Translations under genes and position numbers: made by a program
The notes under the pieces: generated by a model
Seen by the model: only the letters and a program-made list of their open reading frames with translations
Database searches by the model: none
Told to the model about the DNA's origin: nothing
Shown here: positions 1 to 11,700 of the stretch, in pieces
Position numbering within the stretch: the stretch's first letter is position 1
How the letters are laid out: every line of letters starts with the position of its first letter
Source: Turbatrix aceti
Lineage: Eukaryota > Nematoda > Chromadorea > Rhabditida > Panagrolaimidae
DNA: 64,000 nucleotides
Direction: 5' to 3'
Assembly: GCA_963969345.1 (NCBI GenBank)
Contig: OZ017767.1
Coordinates: forward strand, 7,220,739-7,284,738

Positions 1-61
1 TTTTTAAAGACAAAAAATTTCAAAAAAAAAAATTTCAAGACAAAAAAAAATGTTTAAAAAA

Positions 62-317
62 TTACGGTAGATCTTCATCGTCGCTGAACTGTTGCCCGTT
101 TTTTTCCTGAATCGGTTCCGGCGATTCCGGAGTCAGTAAATCGACTGTCGAGCTTTGATATTCTGTGCTGAACTCGATGGTCGTCGGCCGGTACACCGGG
201 GAATTTCCGTGGTCGAAGAGGTCCAATTCTATTGCCTGGAAAATTTGAAAAAAAATTTGGAATGCGTGAAACAATTTTTTTTTTAAATTTAAAACTCACG
301 CCGTTGTAGTGGGCCAT
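62..317 (-). CDS. Small acidic hypothetical protein, 63 aa
   Basis: Two exons on the minus strand, 317-300 and 235-62, joined in phase 0. The intron begins GTGAGT and ends TTTTCCAG. The product starts MAHYNG and ends in an acidic tail with S-D-D-E-D-L-P before TAA. The context AAAATGG around the ATG is favourable. There is no signal peptide or membrane segment; the middle is rich in T, S, P and E and looks disordered. The first exon codes for only six residues, so the model rests on the splice signals and on continuity of frame. I do not recognise the family. It is the last of three minus-strand genes (after the GDPGP1-like and cysteine-rich genes), but the spacing of over 1 kb does not suggest a tight operon. 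Confidence 0.45.
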
Positions 318-1385
318 TTTGGGTGGCGGTGACTGTGTATTTTGTACCACTTTTTACATGACTCGAATTTTGGTGACCTACGATCGATGGAGACAGGCTA
401 AAAACGTGCTAACGGGATGACGGGAGATCTTTAGCGGGATTTTAAGGCAGCTAACGAGATCTCAAATCCCAATTCCCAATTCCCGCGCGGGTGGGGGGGC
501 GAAGAAGCAATCGCGGAGGCGGGCGGCGTTCAGGGCGATCAGACAGACCCTCAAGCTCTTCTTCTCCTTCTCCCTCATCTTCGAAGGGGGAATTGAATGA
601 AGAGTTCAAGGAGTTGGTAGAAACGCGCGCCGCTTCATACCGACACATTGGGTGGCTTTGACCGCTGTCAACAACAGTCAATCCGCAATTTCTTAGCTTT
701 CTACCTAGTTTTTGGAAGAACACTTGACGGAGCCAAGAGGCAACCACAACTGCGCGCGCGCGCGCGCGCCCCCGAAATTGCGCGAGAGATTCTTCCCACG
801 TATAGATGATATTTGGGGTGTGCACGTGGCCGCACCCAGGCTTGAAATTGTACATTTATCTCGTTTACGGTCTTCTTCGAGCCGCGGGAGTCATTGATAC
901 GGGAGGGAGGAGGAAATCGACCTCGGTGGGGATTTTCTCGATCGTCATCGTCATTCTCCGTTGTTGTTGTCAGAGTCCGAGTCCGAGTCGTCAATCGAGG
1001 CGACTGCGTCTACGGCTGTCACACATCACTTTTGTTTGCGCATGGACTACTCATTAGAGGTCGTAGAGAGTGCAATCCTAGTACCAACGTAAATTCGTAG
1101 ATTTGTAAATTGGGATGTCTTTCACGCCAATTGATCAACTGAGCAACTTCAGAGGACTTTTGCTAACATTTTGTTACGTTACACAATTTTCATCAATTCA
1201 ATTTATTTGAACTATTCTGGCGTTCGTTTCCTGTTTGTGAAAAAAAGTGAACACATTTGAGTCTTTGATGCGAGGGTGATGGACAGGACGCGTTCCACCG
1301 ATCCCGATGATGACGGCATTTGCGTTCCATTTTTTTTTCTTCCTGGATGAATGAGTGACATGTTTGACTGTCTGAGCATGTTTGA
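318..1385. other. Intergenic region, no gene seen
   Basis: About 1 kb between two minus-strand genes. Open frames here are long only because of arginine-rich low-complexity sequence and start at non-ATG codons. The region holds an alternating GC run at 752-769. I see no RNA gene. Confidence 0.5.
752..769. repeat. Alternating (GC)9 tract
   Basis: Eighteen uninterrupted bases of alternating G and C, followed directly by a short C run. Alternating GC is the classic sequence able to adopt Z-DNA. It lies in a spacer, not in a coding exon. Confidence 0.8.
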
Positions 1386-2568
1386 CTAACTGGTACCGTT
1401 CGCTTTTTCGGGGCGGGAACTGCTGGCGTTCATTTTTCCCGTCTCGACGTGTTTTGTGAATTCGCAGACGATGGGCTTCCCGATCACCGGCTGCAAACAC
1501 GCGCACGCCCGGCTTCGTCGCCATTCCTGAGCCTGGTCGCCTTCACAGGTGAGTTCCGGCAGGTGGGCGGGTGGTAGACCGAGTCCGCAGGCCATGCGCT
1601 TTAGACAATGCGCTCGACGGCGGCGTCTGAAATCAGAAATCATCCTCGAACAAACAAAAAAAAAGTTTTACTTGAAGCATTCTCGGATACAAACGACGTG
1701 TTTCATTCCCTGATCGCCAAAATTGTTTTCCAGAAAAATTGTAACACCAGTAGCATGGCTCCGACTGATGATGGGTGAATGGATGTGACGCCATCTGGCA
1801 GCGAGATTCGTCGTCGCCTGGGTTATGGTCTCGTTGAGCTGGATGTAGTTATGCTTGCGTGAAGGCGAGCAAAACTGGTGAACGGAACGCTCCCGGCAGG
1901 CGTCGAGGAGGTGGTGGGCTTCGTCGAAGCATCCAAAAACCCCGCTGCGATTTGACTGCGTTGGTAGGACAAAAGACTTCTGAAAGGAAACGTGCAAAAT
2001 TGCTTCAGGCGAAAATTGATGTTTGGTATTGAAAAAAAACGTGGTTTACTTATTTTCTTATTTTTTGAAAAAAAAATCGTTTTTCTGAATTTTCACCGCT
2101 GATGTGAGCAGGAGCGAAGTTTCGGAGCTCCACAAAAAAATCTTTTTAAAGAATTAAAAAATTTTGGTTTAAAATTATTTTTTTTTATTTTGAAAAAAAA
2201 TTTTTTTTTAAATTCAGTGTTTTTTTTTGGTTTGTCTGATCAATTTTTCGGCAAAAATTGCAAAAATCTAAGTAAGCATTTTTTAATTTTTTTATAATGT
2301 GCCGGAGCGAAGGGGGCAAAAAACTCAAAAAAAGGTAAAAACAACGCACCCGACAACGCTCGATGCATGGCCGCATCTCGTCGTGCATTTCCCGCCAGCA
2401 GACGTCAATCTCGGAACACGTGCATTGCCGGATCGAATTCGGATGATGATGGGGGTGAGAGGCATTTGAGCTGCTCTCTGCCGCCGCTGAAGCAGGCCCC
2501 CAAAGCCAATACAGGGCGATGAGAGCAACTAGCGTCACGCAACGCCGACACGGAGACAGAGACGTCAT
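1386..2568 (-). CDS. Secreted cysteine-rich protein, family unknown, 255 aa
   Basis: Three exons: 2568-2350, 1979-1672 and 1626-1386. Donors are GTGCGT and GTAAAA, acceptors TTTCCTTTCAG and TGATTTCAG; the phases (0, then 2) give one open frame of 255 residues ending in TAG. Residues 1 to about 30 form a signal peptide with a hydrophobic core (VALIALYWLW) ending in small residues. The mature part has many cysteines in pairs, such as C-T-C near residue 49, C-F-D-E, C-R-E-R, C-I-R-E-C-F and C-A-C-L. A short basic run of four arginines sits at the last exon junction, and there are two or three N-x-S/T sites. This is the pattern of an extracellular, disulfide-bonded protein. I do not recognise the family. 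It lies about 720 bp downstream of the GDPGP1-like gene on the same strand. Confidence 0.65.
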
Positions 2569-2719
2569 TGTGGCGGGTGTCGGCAGCGGCCAATGATCAG
2601 AAACGCGGGTAGCCTGCGTTTCATGTTGTCAGTCATAACATCGCATGCATTGCCGCAAGGTCTGATGTGAGTCGTCTTGCTTTCTTTTACGAGCGTCGAC
2701 GTAAACCATGCTTGACCTT

Positions 2720-2847
2720 ACCCTGCGCAAAGAAAATACGGGTTTTTCGCTCAAGTTTGTGCTCGCTCGCTCATGTCAAAAACCGCCTTTTGCGCAGGGT
2801 TTTCGACCGCTCCTGAAATTGCTCCGCTCCTAAGCGGGAGCGGAGCA
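2720..2847. repeat. Nested inverted repeats in spacer
   Basis: An exact 12-bp inverted repeat (ACCCTGCGCAAA at 2720-2731, complement at 2789-2800) is followed by an 11-bp perfect hairpin at 2820-2847 with a 6-base loop (stem TGCTCCGCTCC). The motif GAGCGG recurs several times on both sides. This could be a small foldback element or a cruciform; I cannot assign a family. Confidence 0.55.
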
Positions 2848-3288
2848 CGAGCGGTAAAAGACCTTAAGGGAGCGGTGGAAAAGAAAAAAAGTATTTTTTT
2901 CTACTAAATTTTTTTAATTATTTTTTTTTATTATTATAATTATTTTTTTCAAGAAAATTTTAAAAATAAAAAAGAGGGAGCGGTACAAAAAGTCAAATTA
3001 TTTCGAAAACCCTGTTTGTGCGTCAAAAATCCACCGGATCAACAAATTAAAAAAAAAATTGTCAGCAATTTATTTTCATTTTCAAACAAAAAAGAAAAAA
3101 AAACAGTAAAAAATGAAAACCCAGAACTGCGCAAATTTCCGATTTCGAAAGTTCGCGCAGCCCGTGCAACAAGGATCTCTGTGATCTGGTTGTGTTTCCC
3201 GTTTTTGGAGGATGCCTGGAAGCAAGAAGCAAGAATTCTATCTTTTAAAAAGCTCTGTGGATGATATCCGTGTCTGTCTGTCTGTCTG

Positions 3289-6200
3289 TCACTCGTGAGA
3301 GTTTCGTCGACCGTCGTTGAGGCTGATGTGGTGGCGGAGCGGTGAAGGCGAAGTCACGGCCTGGAACGAATCCGCGAGTTCTTCCATCTCGTTGGTCGAC
3401 AGGAATTCTGCGGGCTTCTGGACGAGGTCTGGAACCGTGTCTGACCACTTTTTGACGCCGTTGAGTCGCTGAGCGATGGCGTGTCTGATACGGGAGAAGA
3501 CGCCGTCTTCGAGGACCGCTTCTTCCTCGACGACCCGTAACGCTGTTGTCTCGCTGATGCTTTCGAAGAATCTCCAGTCTGGAAAAAATGAGAGGTAAAA
3601 CAAGGTTGAAAAGTCAGATTTGGCAAATTTTTGAAAAAAATTGAATTTTCATGTTCTTGTTCGTTCGCGAACAGAATTTTTATAAATTTATTTGTTCGCG
3701 CACAAAGTAAAATTTTTCGAACAGATAAAACGCAAAAAAATAGAAAAAAAATTGGGTAAGGGTCAAAATTGATGTTATTTGGCAAGAAAATGGTAAATAA
3801 CATCCATCAACTTCAGCCAGAAAAAAAAGTAAGAGAAATGTAATCAAAAACGAAAAAAAACGTGAAATACCCCATTTTTCGTTTTTTTTACTCGGGAAAC
3901 CAAAATTCCGCACAAATTATAAAAAAAATCTGTTCGATGTTCGTTTATGTTTGTTCGCAAACACGGTCAAAAAAGTTCGTATTCGCTCGATTTTTCGAAC
4001 ATTTTTCGCGAACGAACATCGAACAGATTTTTTTTATGATTTGTGCAAAATTTTGCAAATCCCCGTTGAAAAGGTGAAAAAAACATACTGTAAGCAGTCA
4101 AACAACCGGCAAGCTCCAATGAAGCCGGATTGAAGCCAGTAGACGGCTTGGCCCCCGTCAACGAGTGCCGAGGGAAGAGATAAGCCGTGACGAGCTGGGG
4201 CAACACGCCGGCTCTGTCCTCACTGTACCGGTCACCTGTCGTCCGGATCGGCTGTGCTCTGGAGAAAAACATATTGTGGGCGATGTTTTCACGGGTCAGG
4301 AATTCTGTGCAGTTGTAGATGTTGTCGACGAAGGCGCTGTACTGGTCGGAAGATGACAGCTGGAAGGCGAACGTTCCGATGTACCAATCGGGGCGTTCTA
4401 TCACGTAGACATCGCGGGCGAGTTTTTTGAAGCGCTGAAAGGTGGAAATCGTCAGTTTTGGGACTCACAAGGAAATTTTTTATAAAAAAAAAATAAAAAA
4501 TTAAAAAAAAAAAATGTAAGTTTTGCTATGAAAAATTTTTATGGTAAAATTTATTTACTCGAAACATTTTCTGGTAAGCGATTTTTGCTATTTTTGACGA
4601 TTTTTGGGACGTTGTAGCTAAAAAAATACGGCATTTCCAAAGCCAGGGTACATTTTTGATCGACGTGCTTTTTGATGGAGAATCCGAGAAAAATATAAAA
4701 ATATAGGGTAATCACCTTGAAAAATGCCGAAAATCGCTATTAAAAAATGTTTACAATGGCAACATTTGTTTCGGCATTTTTCAAGGTGATAACCCTATAT
4801 TTTTTAATTTTTTCGAATTCTTCATTAAAAATCACGTAGAACAAAATGTACCCCGCTTTCAGAAATGCCGTACTTTTTTAGCCACAACGTGCCAAAAATC
4901 GTCAAAAAAAGCAAAAACGTGATTTTTGGAAAACGTAACTCTGCCAGGATGTTCCCGGAAAATTATTAATTTTACAGTAAAATTTTTTTGTAGTAAAACA
5001 GAAAACTTTTTCATTTGAAAAACTCAATGAAAAAATTTCAAAATATTCTTTGACGTATGTTCAAAACGGTCCAAAAAACCCAAAACATACCCTATTGATG
5101 AGATCGCTTTCATACGGCCACAATACGCCGTGGATGTGCAAATGATTCACACTGGCCTGGCCGAGAAGACTGTTGAACAAAACGTGAAACGTGTCATCCT
5201 CGATCAGCAGCATGAAATCGACAGCCACTCGGACCGCGGATTTGTTCATGAGCTGAGGCAGACATCGATTTACCTCCGGACAAATCAGGACATGCCCCCG
5301 CTCGATTGGGCTCGCGTTTACGCAGATCAACGTCTCGGCGGATTCGTCCTCATCACCGGAATTTGGCAGCGTTGAAATCGGCTTGTCCAGGCACCGGACA
5401 GAAAAAAGCATTTCATCCGGCTTGAGTTTTGTAAAATTCCATCTCAGATGACTGAAAGGCTCGCGAATGCTTCGGAATCTCATTGGCTTGCGTCGAAGAG
5501 TGCCGCGCTCGATATTTAACTGCAAACAAAAAAGAAAGATGGCATGCCCGTAATCAAAAACAAACAAATCCATGCTAGAGACACAAACCTGAACAGATAA
5601 ATTGTAATCGCCGTCCAAAAGCTTGTACATGGAGTTGAGTTCATAGTTGTAGACTTTTCGAGCCTTGGCTCCATTCCAGCTGTCCAGAAGTTGCTTGGAA
5701 AACTGAAAAACAAAATGGTTGCAATGGTCGGATGATAAAAATGCTAATTGGAACGTCCAGAAACCCAATTTAGGCGCTGCGAAGCCGCTTTAATCAAAAA
5801 GCAATAGTTTTCGGGTGTCTCGTAAAAAATGCAACTTGGTTTTCGGTCTTTTGCCCAGCGTTTGTTCAAAAATTCATTGGTTCCGGTAAAAAATAAAAGT
5901 ACGCAAAGAAAAGTTTTTTGTAACCCAAAATGACGTAAAAAAGTTTTTCAGAGAGAAAAAAAACGTTTGTCGCATTTAAAAAAGTCATACTGACAATTTT
6001 TTTTCGGCCTGTGAATTTTAGATCGGCCGAAAAATTCGAAAAAAAATTCAGTAAATTTATCGAAAAAAAGTACGATTTTCAAAAATTTTTGTATTTCATT
6101 CATCAAAAAGCAATAAATTTCAATTGTTTCGAAAAAATTGGAAATTGCTTTTATTTTTCTCGCCGCGTTTTTAAAAAAAAATCATGTGTTCTGGTAAAAA

Positions 6201-7228
6201 TGTGAAAAAATACGCGAAGTTTTTTTTGTGACCCAAAAATGACGTAGACAATCTTCAGCGGAAAAAAAAACCGTTTGTTGTATCGCAAAGCACGCAGGGT
6301 CATAAAAATCCCCGTCTGACAAGCAAAAGCACGTTTTGTACGCCGCCAGCCATCCATCGACCAACAAGCGTCGGGCGATGGATGGTTGACGTCAACAAAC
6401 AAAACAAAAGCACAAAATATTTTTTTTTTTAACTCACACTTCTGTCGCCGTAAACTCGATCGGGTGGACAGTTTCTGAGGTCGTAGACAAAATCTCGGGT
6501 CGCGTAGAGCCAAAAGGGAGTCTGGGGCGGTGCGATATGACCGTGGGCCGCGGATCCCAGGCCGGGGAATGGGAGCTAAAAAAAAAGTCGATCAACCGGA
6601 TAAATACGCAGGTAAAAAATTAATCAGAGATCAAATTAGCCCGCGGTCGGGATTAATGATGAAAAGTGTGACAACACGAAAAGTGTGCGTTGAGTGGCTG
6701 ACAAAAATTTTTTTTTATTGTTAGCAAACATCTTCAATAAATCTCTCGAGACTCTCGACCCGGTGTCTGGGTTGTCTGCTCAGGTGCAAATAAATAATCG
6801 TCATTGAAACAAAATCAAAAAAAAACAAAGCGAAAAAAAAACAAAAATTGATAAGATCGATTTTCAAAAATTGAGGCAATTTTTTTTCGTGGATGTGAAC
6901 TCATTTTTTCCCACGTGGATTTTGTATCTCGTGGGAAGGATAAAAAAGTAGTGTGTGCCAAAATATTTCCAAAACAAACAAACAAACAAACCTGGGTAGT
7001 TGAAAGTGATCTGTGGGACTTGGTCATCATGGGAGCCCGTTTTCGGCTCGACAAGATCGCTCCTGCATTGGTTGTTGTCTTTGACCTCGGGCGATAGGAC
7101 TCAGCCTGGGCTGAGAAGCTGTCGGCTGCTTCTGAAACGAGCAGGCCATCTTCTGAGTCTGAATCGTCTTTTTCGTATTCCTCGGACGGCAGAGGTTCGG
7201 GTGGATCTTCTTCGTGGTGATCATCCAT
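3289..7228 (-). CDS. mcp-1: GDP-D-glucose phosphorylase (GDPGP1 / MCP-1 family)
   Basis: Six exons: 7228-6992, 6575-6438, 5702-5589, 5519-5091, 4434-4089 and 3578-3289; phases agree throughout and give 517 residues. The enzyme phosphorolyses GDP-D-glucose to GDP and glucose 1-phosphate and is thought to clear this nucleotide sugar made in error by GDP-mannose pyrophosphorylase. The recognisable family segments are LNIERG at the start of exon 4, NFTKLKPDEMLF, NASPIERGHVL, VLFNSLLGQASVNHLHIHG (histidine triad-like core, H289, H291, H293) and, in exon 5, FLTRENIAHNMFFSRA and LELAGCLTAY. The first 80 residues are acidic, disordered and not conserved; an in-frame ATG also exists at 7324, but the ATG at 7228 starts a normal MDDHHEED sequence. 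Donors GTTTGT occur twice. Two introns carry dispersed repeats (3.65-4.03 and 4.56-4.96 kb). Symbol follows the worm/mammal orthologue. Confidence 0.88.
3650..4030. repeat. Diverged copy of the GTTCGTTCGCGAAC repeat
   Basis: This lies in the last intron of the GDPGP1-like gene. It contains GTTCGTTCGCGAACA near 3657, the segment TTTTTCGAACAGATAAAACG near 3715, and mirrored TCGCGAACGAACATCGAACAG near 4007. The same ordered segments occur at 15842-16241 and 29695-30040. The clean CAGGGATGGGC ends seen in the 15.8-kb copy are not recognisable here, so it is an old or truncated copy. Confidence 0.55.
4560..4960. repeat. Foldback repeat, copy A
   Basis: A long imperfect palindrome centred near 4750. 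The left half has ACGTTGTAGCTAAAAA, TACGGCATTTCCAAAGCC and GGAGAATCCGAGAAAAA, then CACCTTGAAAAATGCCGAAA. The right half repeats these blocks in reverse complement, in the same spacing, ending with TTTTTAGCCACAACGTGCC near 4880. Copies B (13.1-13.4 kb) and C (15.0-15.3 kb) share the same blocks. It sits in an intron of the GDPGP1-like gene. Confidence 0.75.
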
Positions 7229-9162
7229 TGGGAGACAGACGAGCGACAACAGAGAGACGTGTAGTGCAACGCAGACACAGCTTTTCCTTGTTTGGATGTT
7301 TGGATAAAAACAGAAACAGCCCAAGCTCTCCTATTTAGATAGCTGGTTTGCCCAGGGTAGGACTAATCAAAAAATTGGCTGGACCAGGAGACACACAGAC
7401 GAATAATACGTTAACTGCGACCTAGGAGGACAGGAAGAGCAGGAAGACCAAGAGGAGTCAAAAATGTGCAATTGGCTAGGCCAGGCGGCAGGCAGCGTGC
7501 ATGCGTACGCGCGTGCTGCGTGTACGCACTCTTCTCCTGTGTTGTTTTTTTTCCATCTTTTTTCATCTATCCTCTCTTTTCCGTGCTCACATCAGTTGTT
7601 GTTGTGGCAGTACTAGAGCCCTGTTATTACTCAGACCGCCGCTGTGGCCTAGCCTAGGCAGTAGCTTCTTCTCCTCCTTGCGTAAGATAGACGCATGATA
7701 GAAGCACAATGCACGCCAGCGCCCAAACGAATGAAACGCATGCCAGAAACACAATGACGATTTGCGCCGTCGTCGTCGTCGTCGTCCTAGATGGCCTTGA
7801 GCAGTGAAAAGATGAAAGGATAACAAAAACGCCTCTCAAAAATGAAAAAGGGCAAGCATGAAAAAGGTGCGTGCGCGATTTCTGGTCTCAAAGCGAAATT
7901 TTTATTTACGCGCTTTTCTAAAATATCAGAACTAATTTCAGTTTCCAAACTTTTTGTGACCTTTTCTAACGCTGTTTTTTTTACCCAAACGTTCCCGTAA
8001 GCCTATGAGCACATGCTTGTGACCAAGGGAAAGCAGTGTTTTTTCCGCAATTTTGTTTGATCGTCAACAAACATACGCGAGCGAATCCAAGTCTTTATGA
8101 CCTTTTTAATGGGCAGTTAGTCGCTTGCAAGTCAGTCGTACACGCGTGTTCATAAGGATTTATGATGCCTTAGTCTTTAGTTTTGGACAATGCGTGTTCT
8201 GGGACCCTGTCACACTGGCACTGGCGACTGACTATTACCTTTTTTGTGATGCAATGACTTTTTTTATATTTTTTTTATTATTTTCGTGCTGATCTTTGAC
8301 CTATGAGAACTCAAAACGCCAAAATGTATTGCCGGTTTTGGTTTTGCAGGGAGTTTTTGTTTTCGGCGTTAAATCTTTAATCCCAGTGTTCCCTCGGGTT
8401 TCTAGTTGAGTTTTTCCACTTTTTTTTGGTTCCGTGGAAGAAGTTATTTATTTATTATTTTTGCTATTCTGCAAGCCTTGGGCTATTAAAATCCAGCTTT
8501 TTAAGGCTGCTAGGCTAATTATAGGAGGAAAAAGGACTTGGTAGTGCGAAAATAGCGAAAATACGTATTATGGTATCAGAAATGCCATTTTTGAGGGGAG
8601 GGTTTGTTGTGGATTTTTTTGTTGTTGCAGAAACGACTGTGGGGGCCTCGGCTCGTCTCACGCACGCAAGGACGCTGTCTGATTAATTTTTAATTGAATT
8701 AATTAAGACCAATCATTAGGCTGGTGCCGAGGAAGCAGAAATGCCAGCCGGAATCAAAAGGCGTCCAAATTAGTGAATGGTGGAGAAAAAAAAAGGATAT
8801 TTGTGTTCTCCCTGCTAATTTCCGACCAAAATGCACGTTTTTTTGATGGTGATGGATTGCAATAACTTTGGGCACTTGATGATCAGATTAGCGTGGTTGG
8901 GGGCCTGGCAAGATACATAGATGCACGCCGAAACAAACACGTATGCATATTTATCGCCGGCGGGTGTCGGCATCTGTCCGAAACAATCAAACGTCTCAAA
9001 ACAGATGAGATGAGCGCCGTAGACGTCATTGTAAACGTAAACGTAGACGATCATCAACAAATAACAAAAAAAATGCATAAACAATGATGATTAGGACTGA
9101 CGTGTGCCTATACGCTTGCTACTGGGTGCAAAGAAGGGGTATGATATCAGAGTTATGACAAC

Positions 9163-9193
9163 TACCTGGCTGACAGGTAATCTCAGCCAGGTA
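9163..9193. repeat. Perfect 11-bp hairpin
   Basis: TACCTGGCTGA at 9163-9173 and its exact complement at 9183-9193, with a 9-base loop. It lies outside any gene I can support. It is too short for a typical pre-miRNA unless extended by imperfect pairing. Confidence 0.6.
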
Positions 9194-9563
9194 TTTGGTG
9201 AAAACTGATACGGCACGCACTCACGAATGTGTTGGAACGTTCAAACAAAAAAAAAACATAATTTTTATTGAGTTTACTTTCCTCCCTTTTTTTGGGAGTG
9301 TTTTTGAGAAACAACTGGTTACGATAACCTTTTGATCGTTACTAGCGCGTCGAAAAGGGTTTTTGGTCGTTTTTGGACGTTGGATGTTGAATGTTATTTA
9401 GTTTGGTTGTTTCATGCCCCTATATAGGATGGAGGCTATTATGAGAATTGCACACTCATAAAAAATTGCAAAAACTACGAACTAGCAGAAAGATGAGGCA
9501 GACGGACCAGTCGCGTGACTGTTTGTTTTCTGATAGCGATAATGTCAGAAATAGAAGAACTCT

Positions 9564-9604
9564 GCAAGCTGGGTGCGGTTTACTTACCTTCGCACCCAGT
9601 TTGC
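9564..9604. repeat. 14-bp hairpin
   Basis: The arm GCAAGCTGGGTGCG at 9564-9577 pairs with CGCACCCAGTTTGC at 9591-9604, with a single G-T wobble and a 13-base loop. The function is unknown. Confidence 0.6.
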
Positions 9605-11187
9605 TTGTAATTTTCGTCTGATTACAGGTATTGCACCCAAATACCCCTGATTACGACAAGAAATGAACAAAAGAGATAAAAACAATTCCATATAACACTC
9701 TCAAACTTGTCTCCATCCAGCTATACCAGAATAAAGTAGCTGGATGGCCAGTTTGTTGGGAGGCGACTCTACTTATCCCAACAACAACAAAAAAACAGTA
9801 GGGGGAGTAAAAACAGGACAGAGTAGCGTGTTAACGAAGCGGCAACGGAGAAACGGACCGTGCAACAACGACGATTGCCATTGTCAAAGTCTAAAGAAGG
9901 CACGCGTGTTTTTGGCATCGCATCGTCATACATAGTAGTACCCCATCCACGACAGGACACGCAGTTCGTTATTTTCGGGCGTGAGGGAGAGTTTTTGCGT
10001 TATGTGAATGTATGTTCGTGGACGGAAGGGAGGAGATTATTTTCACTCTACTTGAGACAAAGCTCGGCAGGGCATATATAATAATCTTCAGAGAGCTGAA
10101 TGTAATCTCTTACTTTTTAAACGTAGCGATAGGATGTCGACGGGGCGGGGAGGAGGGCGGTGACTCGAAGTGTTGTGGTACTTGGCCGGCGTCAACGGCG
10201 GCGGTGGGAGGCCAACGGGCACAACAGTTTGTAGGTTATGCCGTGACGCTGCATATGACATGTTGGGGGGTGATAGGTGACACGTGAACCCGGTGGGCTG
10301 GCTGATTGTCGATGGTGGTGAGGCAAAACGAGGCTAGAACAATTGAACAATTGTGCGACGTTCAGGTCAGGAAAACAAAAGAGAAAAAAAATCGTCGTCG
10401 TAGTTGTCAAAAAAAAAATTATCCGCAGTCGCGACAGGCAGTCCTTCGACATCCGAGAGGCACGCTTTAGGGTTTATACGTAGGGGATATGTCGAGCTAG
10501 GATATGCCTGGCCTGGTCGCGGTCGTGGTCGCTTGAAGGGGTTGGCGCTGGTTGACGGAGACAACGCCTGTTTCGTTATTTGCCCTTGCTCGGGCCTCAG
10601 GGGAGGTACTGGTCACAGTAGTCGGTCGTAAACCTCGTCAAGCTGTGGTTTGCAGATTTGATGGCTTTTGAAAGGCATCAAATCGTTCTCTAGGGTCAAC
10701 ACACAAACAACACCTGGAAGGAAATAGGAAAATAAATATGTAGGTGACGTAACTGGGTTGTTTGTTTATGTTTGTCACGGAAGGTGGAAGAAGTCGGTCG
10801 GTGATCTGGTTGATTGATCACCGAGGATATCGGTTGGCGTATTTTGTTAGTTTGTAGTCAGGATGAGGCAGCCTTGAACGCCCTCAAAAACATCTTTGCT
10901 GTTGTTTTTGATCGTATTTAGGAACAGACGGACCCATTTGTGACAAATGAGTTTCAACAGACGCTTAAGCTTAATCCCTTCGTATTTATAAACTGCAGAC
11001 GACCCTCGAGGCGAGAAAAAGGGGAAATTTAAGAAAAGAACAAAACAAAACAATGGCATTGCATTCATTGTTTGTCTCGGGATTTTTTGACCAATGTTCA
11101 GAGATAGAGAGTGGTTTACACTAGGGAGGTTTCGTTTGTTTCACGAGAGTGAGGAAGAGGACGAGGACGAATAGGGCCACCATGCAT

Positions 11188-11259
11188 GTTCTGTCCTTGC
11201 GCACTTCCTGCCCGGCTGGCATCGAGTAATTGCCAGCCGGGTGGGCGCAAGGACAGAAC
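11188..11259. repeat. Pre-miRNA-like 72-nt hairpin
   Basis: The outer arm of 15 bases at 11188-11202 (GTTCTGTCCTTGCGC) is exactly complementary to 11245-11259. The inner arm of 11 bases at 11211-11221 (CCCGGCTGGCA) is exactly complementary to 11231-11241. The inner and outer stems are separated by an asymmetric 8/3 internal loop, and the terminal loop has 9 bases. Length and shape fit an animal pre-miRNA, but pairing is more perfect than usual and the strand is unknown. It could also be a small foldback element. Confidence 0.4.
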
Positions 11260-11700
11260 AGGCAACAGGACGAAATCCGGCGCGTGCCTGGTCTGGTGGT
11301 CTTGGTTGGTGGTCGATGAACCAAACACATACGCATGCATGTGTACAGCCAATACCATAGCACCCGGGTTCCTGCTCTTCTCAGAGGTCGTAGCTTTTTC
11401 ATTTTGTGACCCACCCTCTCTCCTTCTTCCTCTTTAGTTGGTCGAACGAACGTTGTCGACTGTTTTGTTTTGCACAGGCCAAACAGAGTAAACGAATAGT
11501 GAACAATGGTCAGTGACCGCGTCTGTTTCGAAAGCAACCGGCTCATTCATGCTTAATCACCCCCTCCCCCTCCCATTTTCCCTCAACCCGAGCGGGCGAT
11601 GAAAACCGACGGCAACCGGGCCAGTCTGACTGGATAGCTTATTTTCAGGACACTCGTTCGTTTTCGTTCTCGTTCTCGTGCTTACTTCTGCCCATCCAAC

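Larger units (their letters stand above)
7229..11700. other. Gene-poor region with hairpins
   Basis: About 4.5 kb without an exon I can support. Open frames are short and low-complexity (CGT/GTC triplet repeats near 7760-7786, CAA-rich near 9780). Three strong hairpins within it are listed separately. The last part is presumably upstream DNA of the tubulin cofactor gene; TTATTTTCAG at 11639-11648, 52 bases before its ATG, could be a trans-splice acceptor. Confidence 0.5.

Noticed and set aside
451..855. 134-codon minus-strand frame
   Set aside because: It arises from the alternating GC and arginine-rich simple sequence, with no acceptor, donor or family support.
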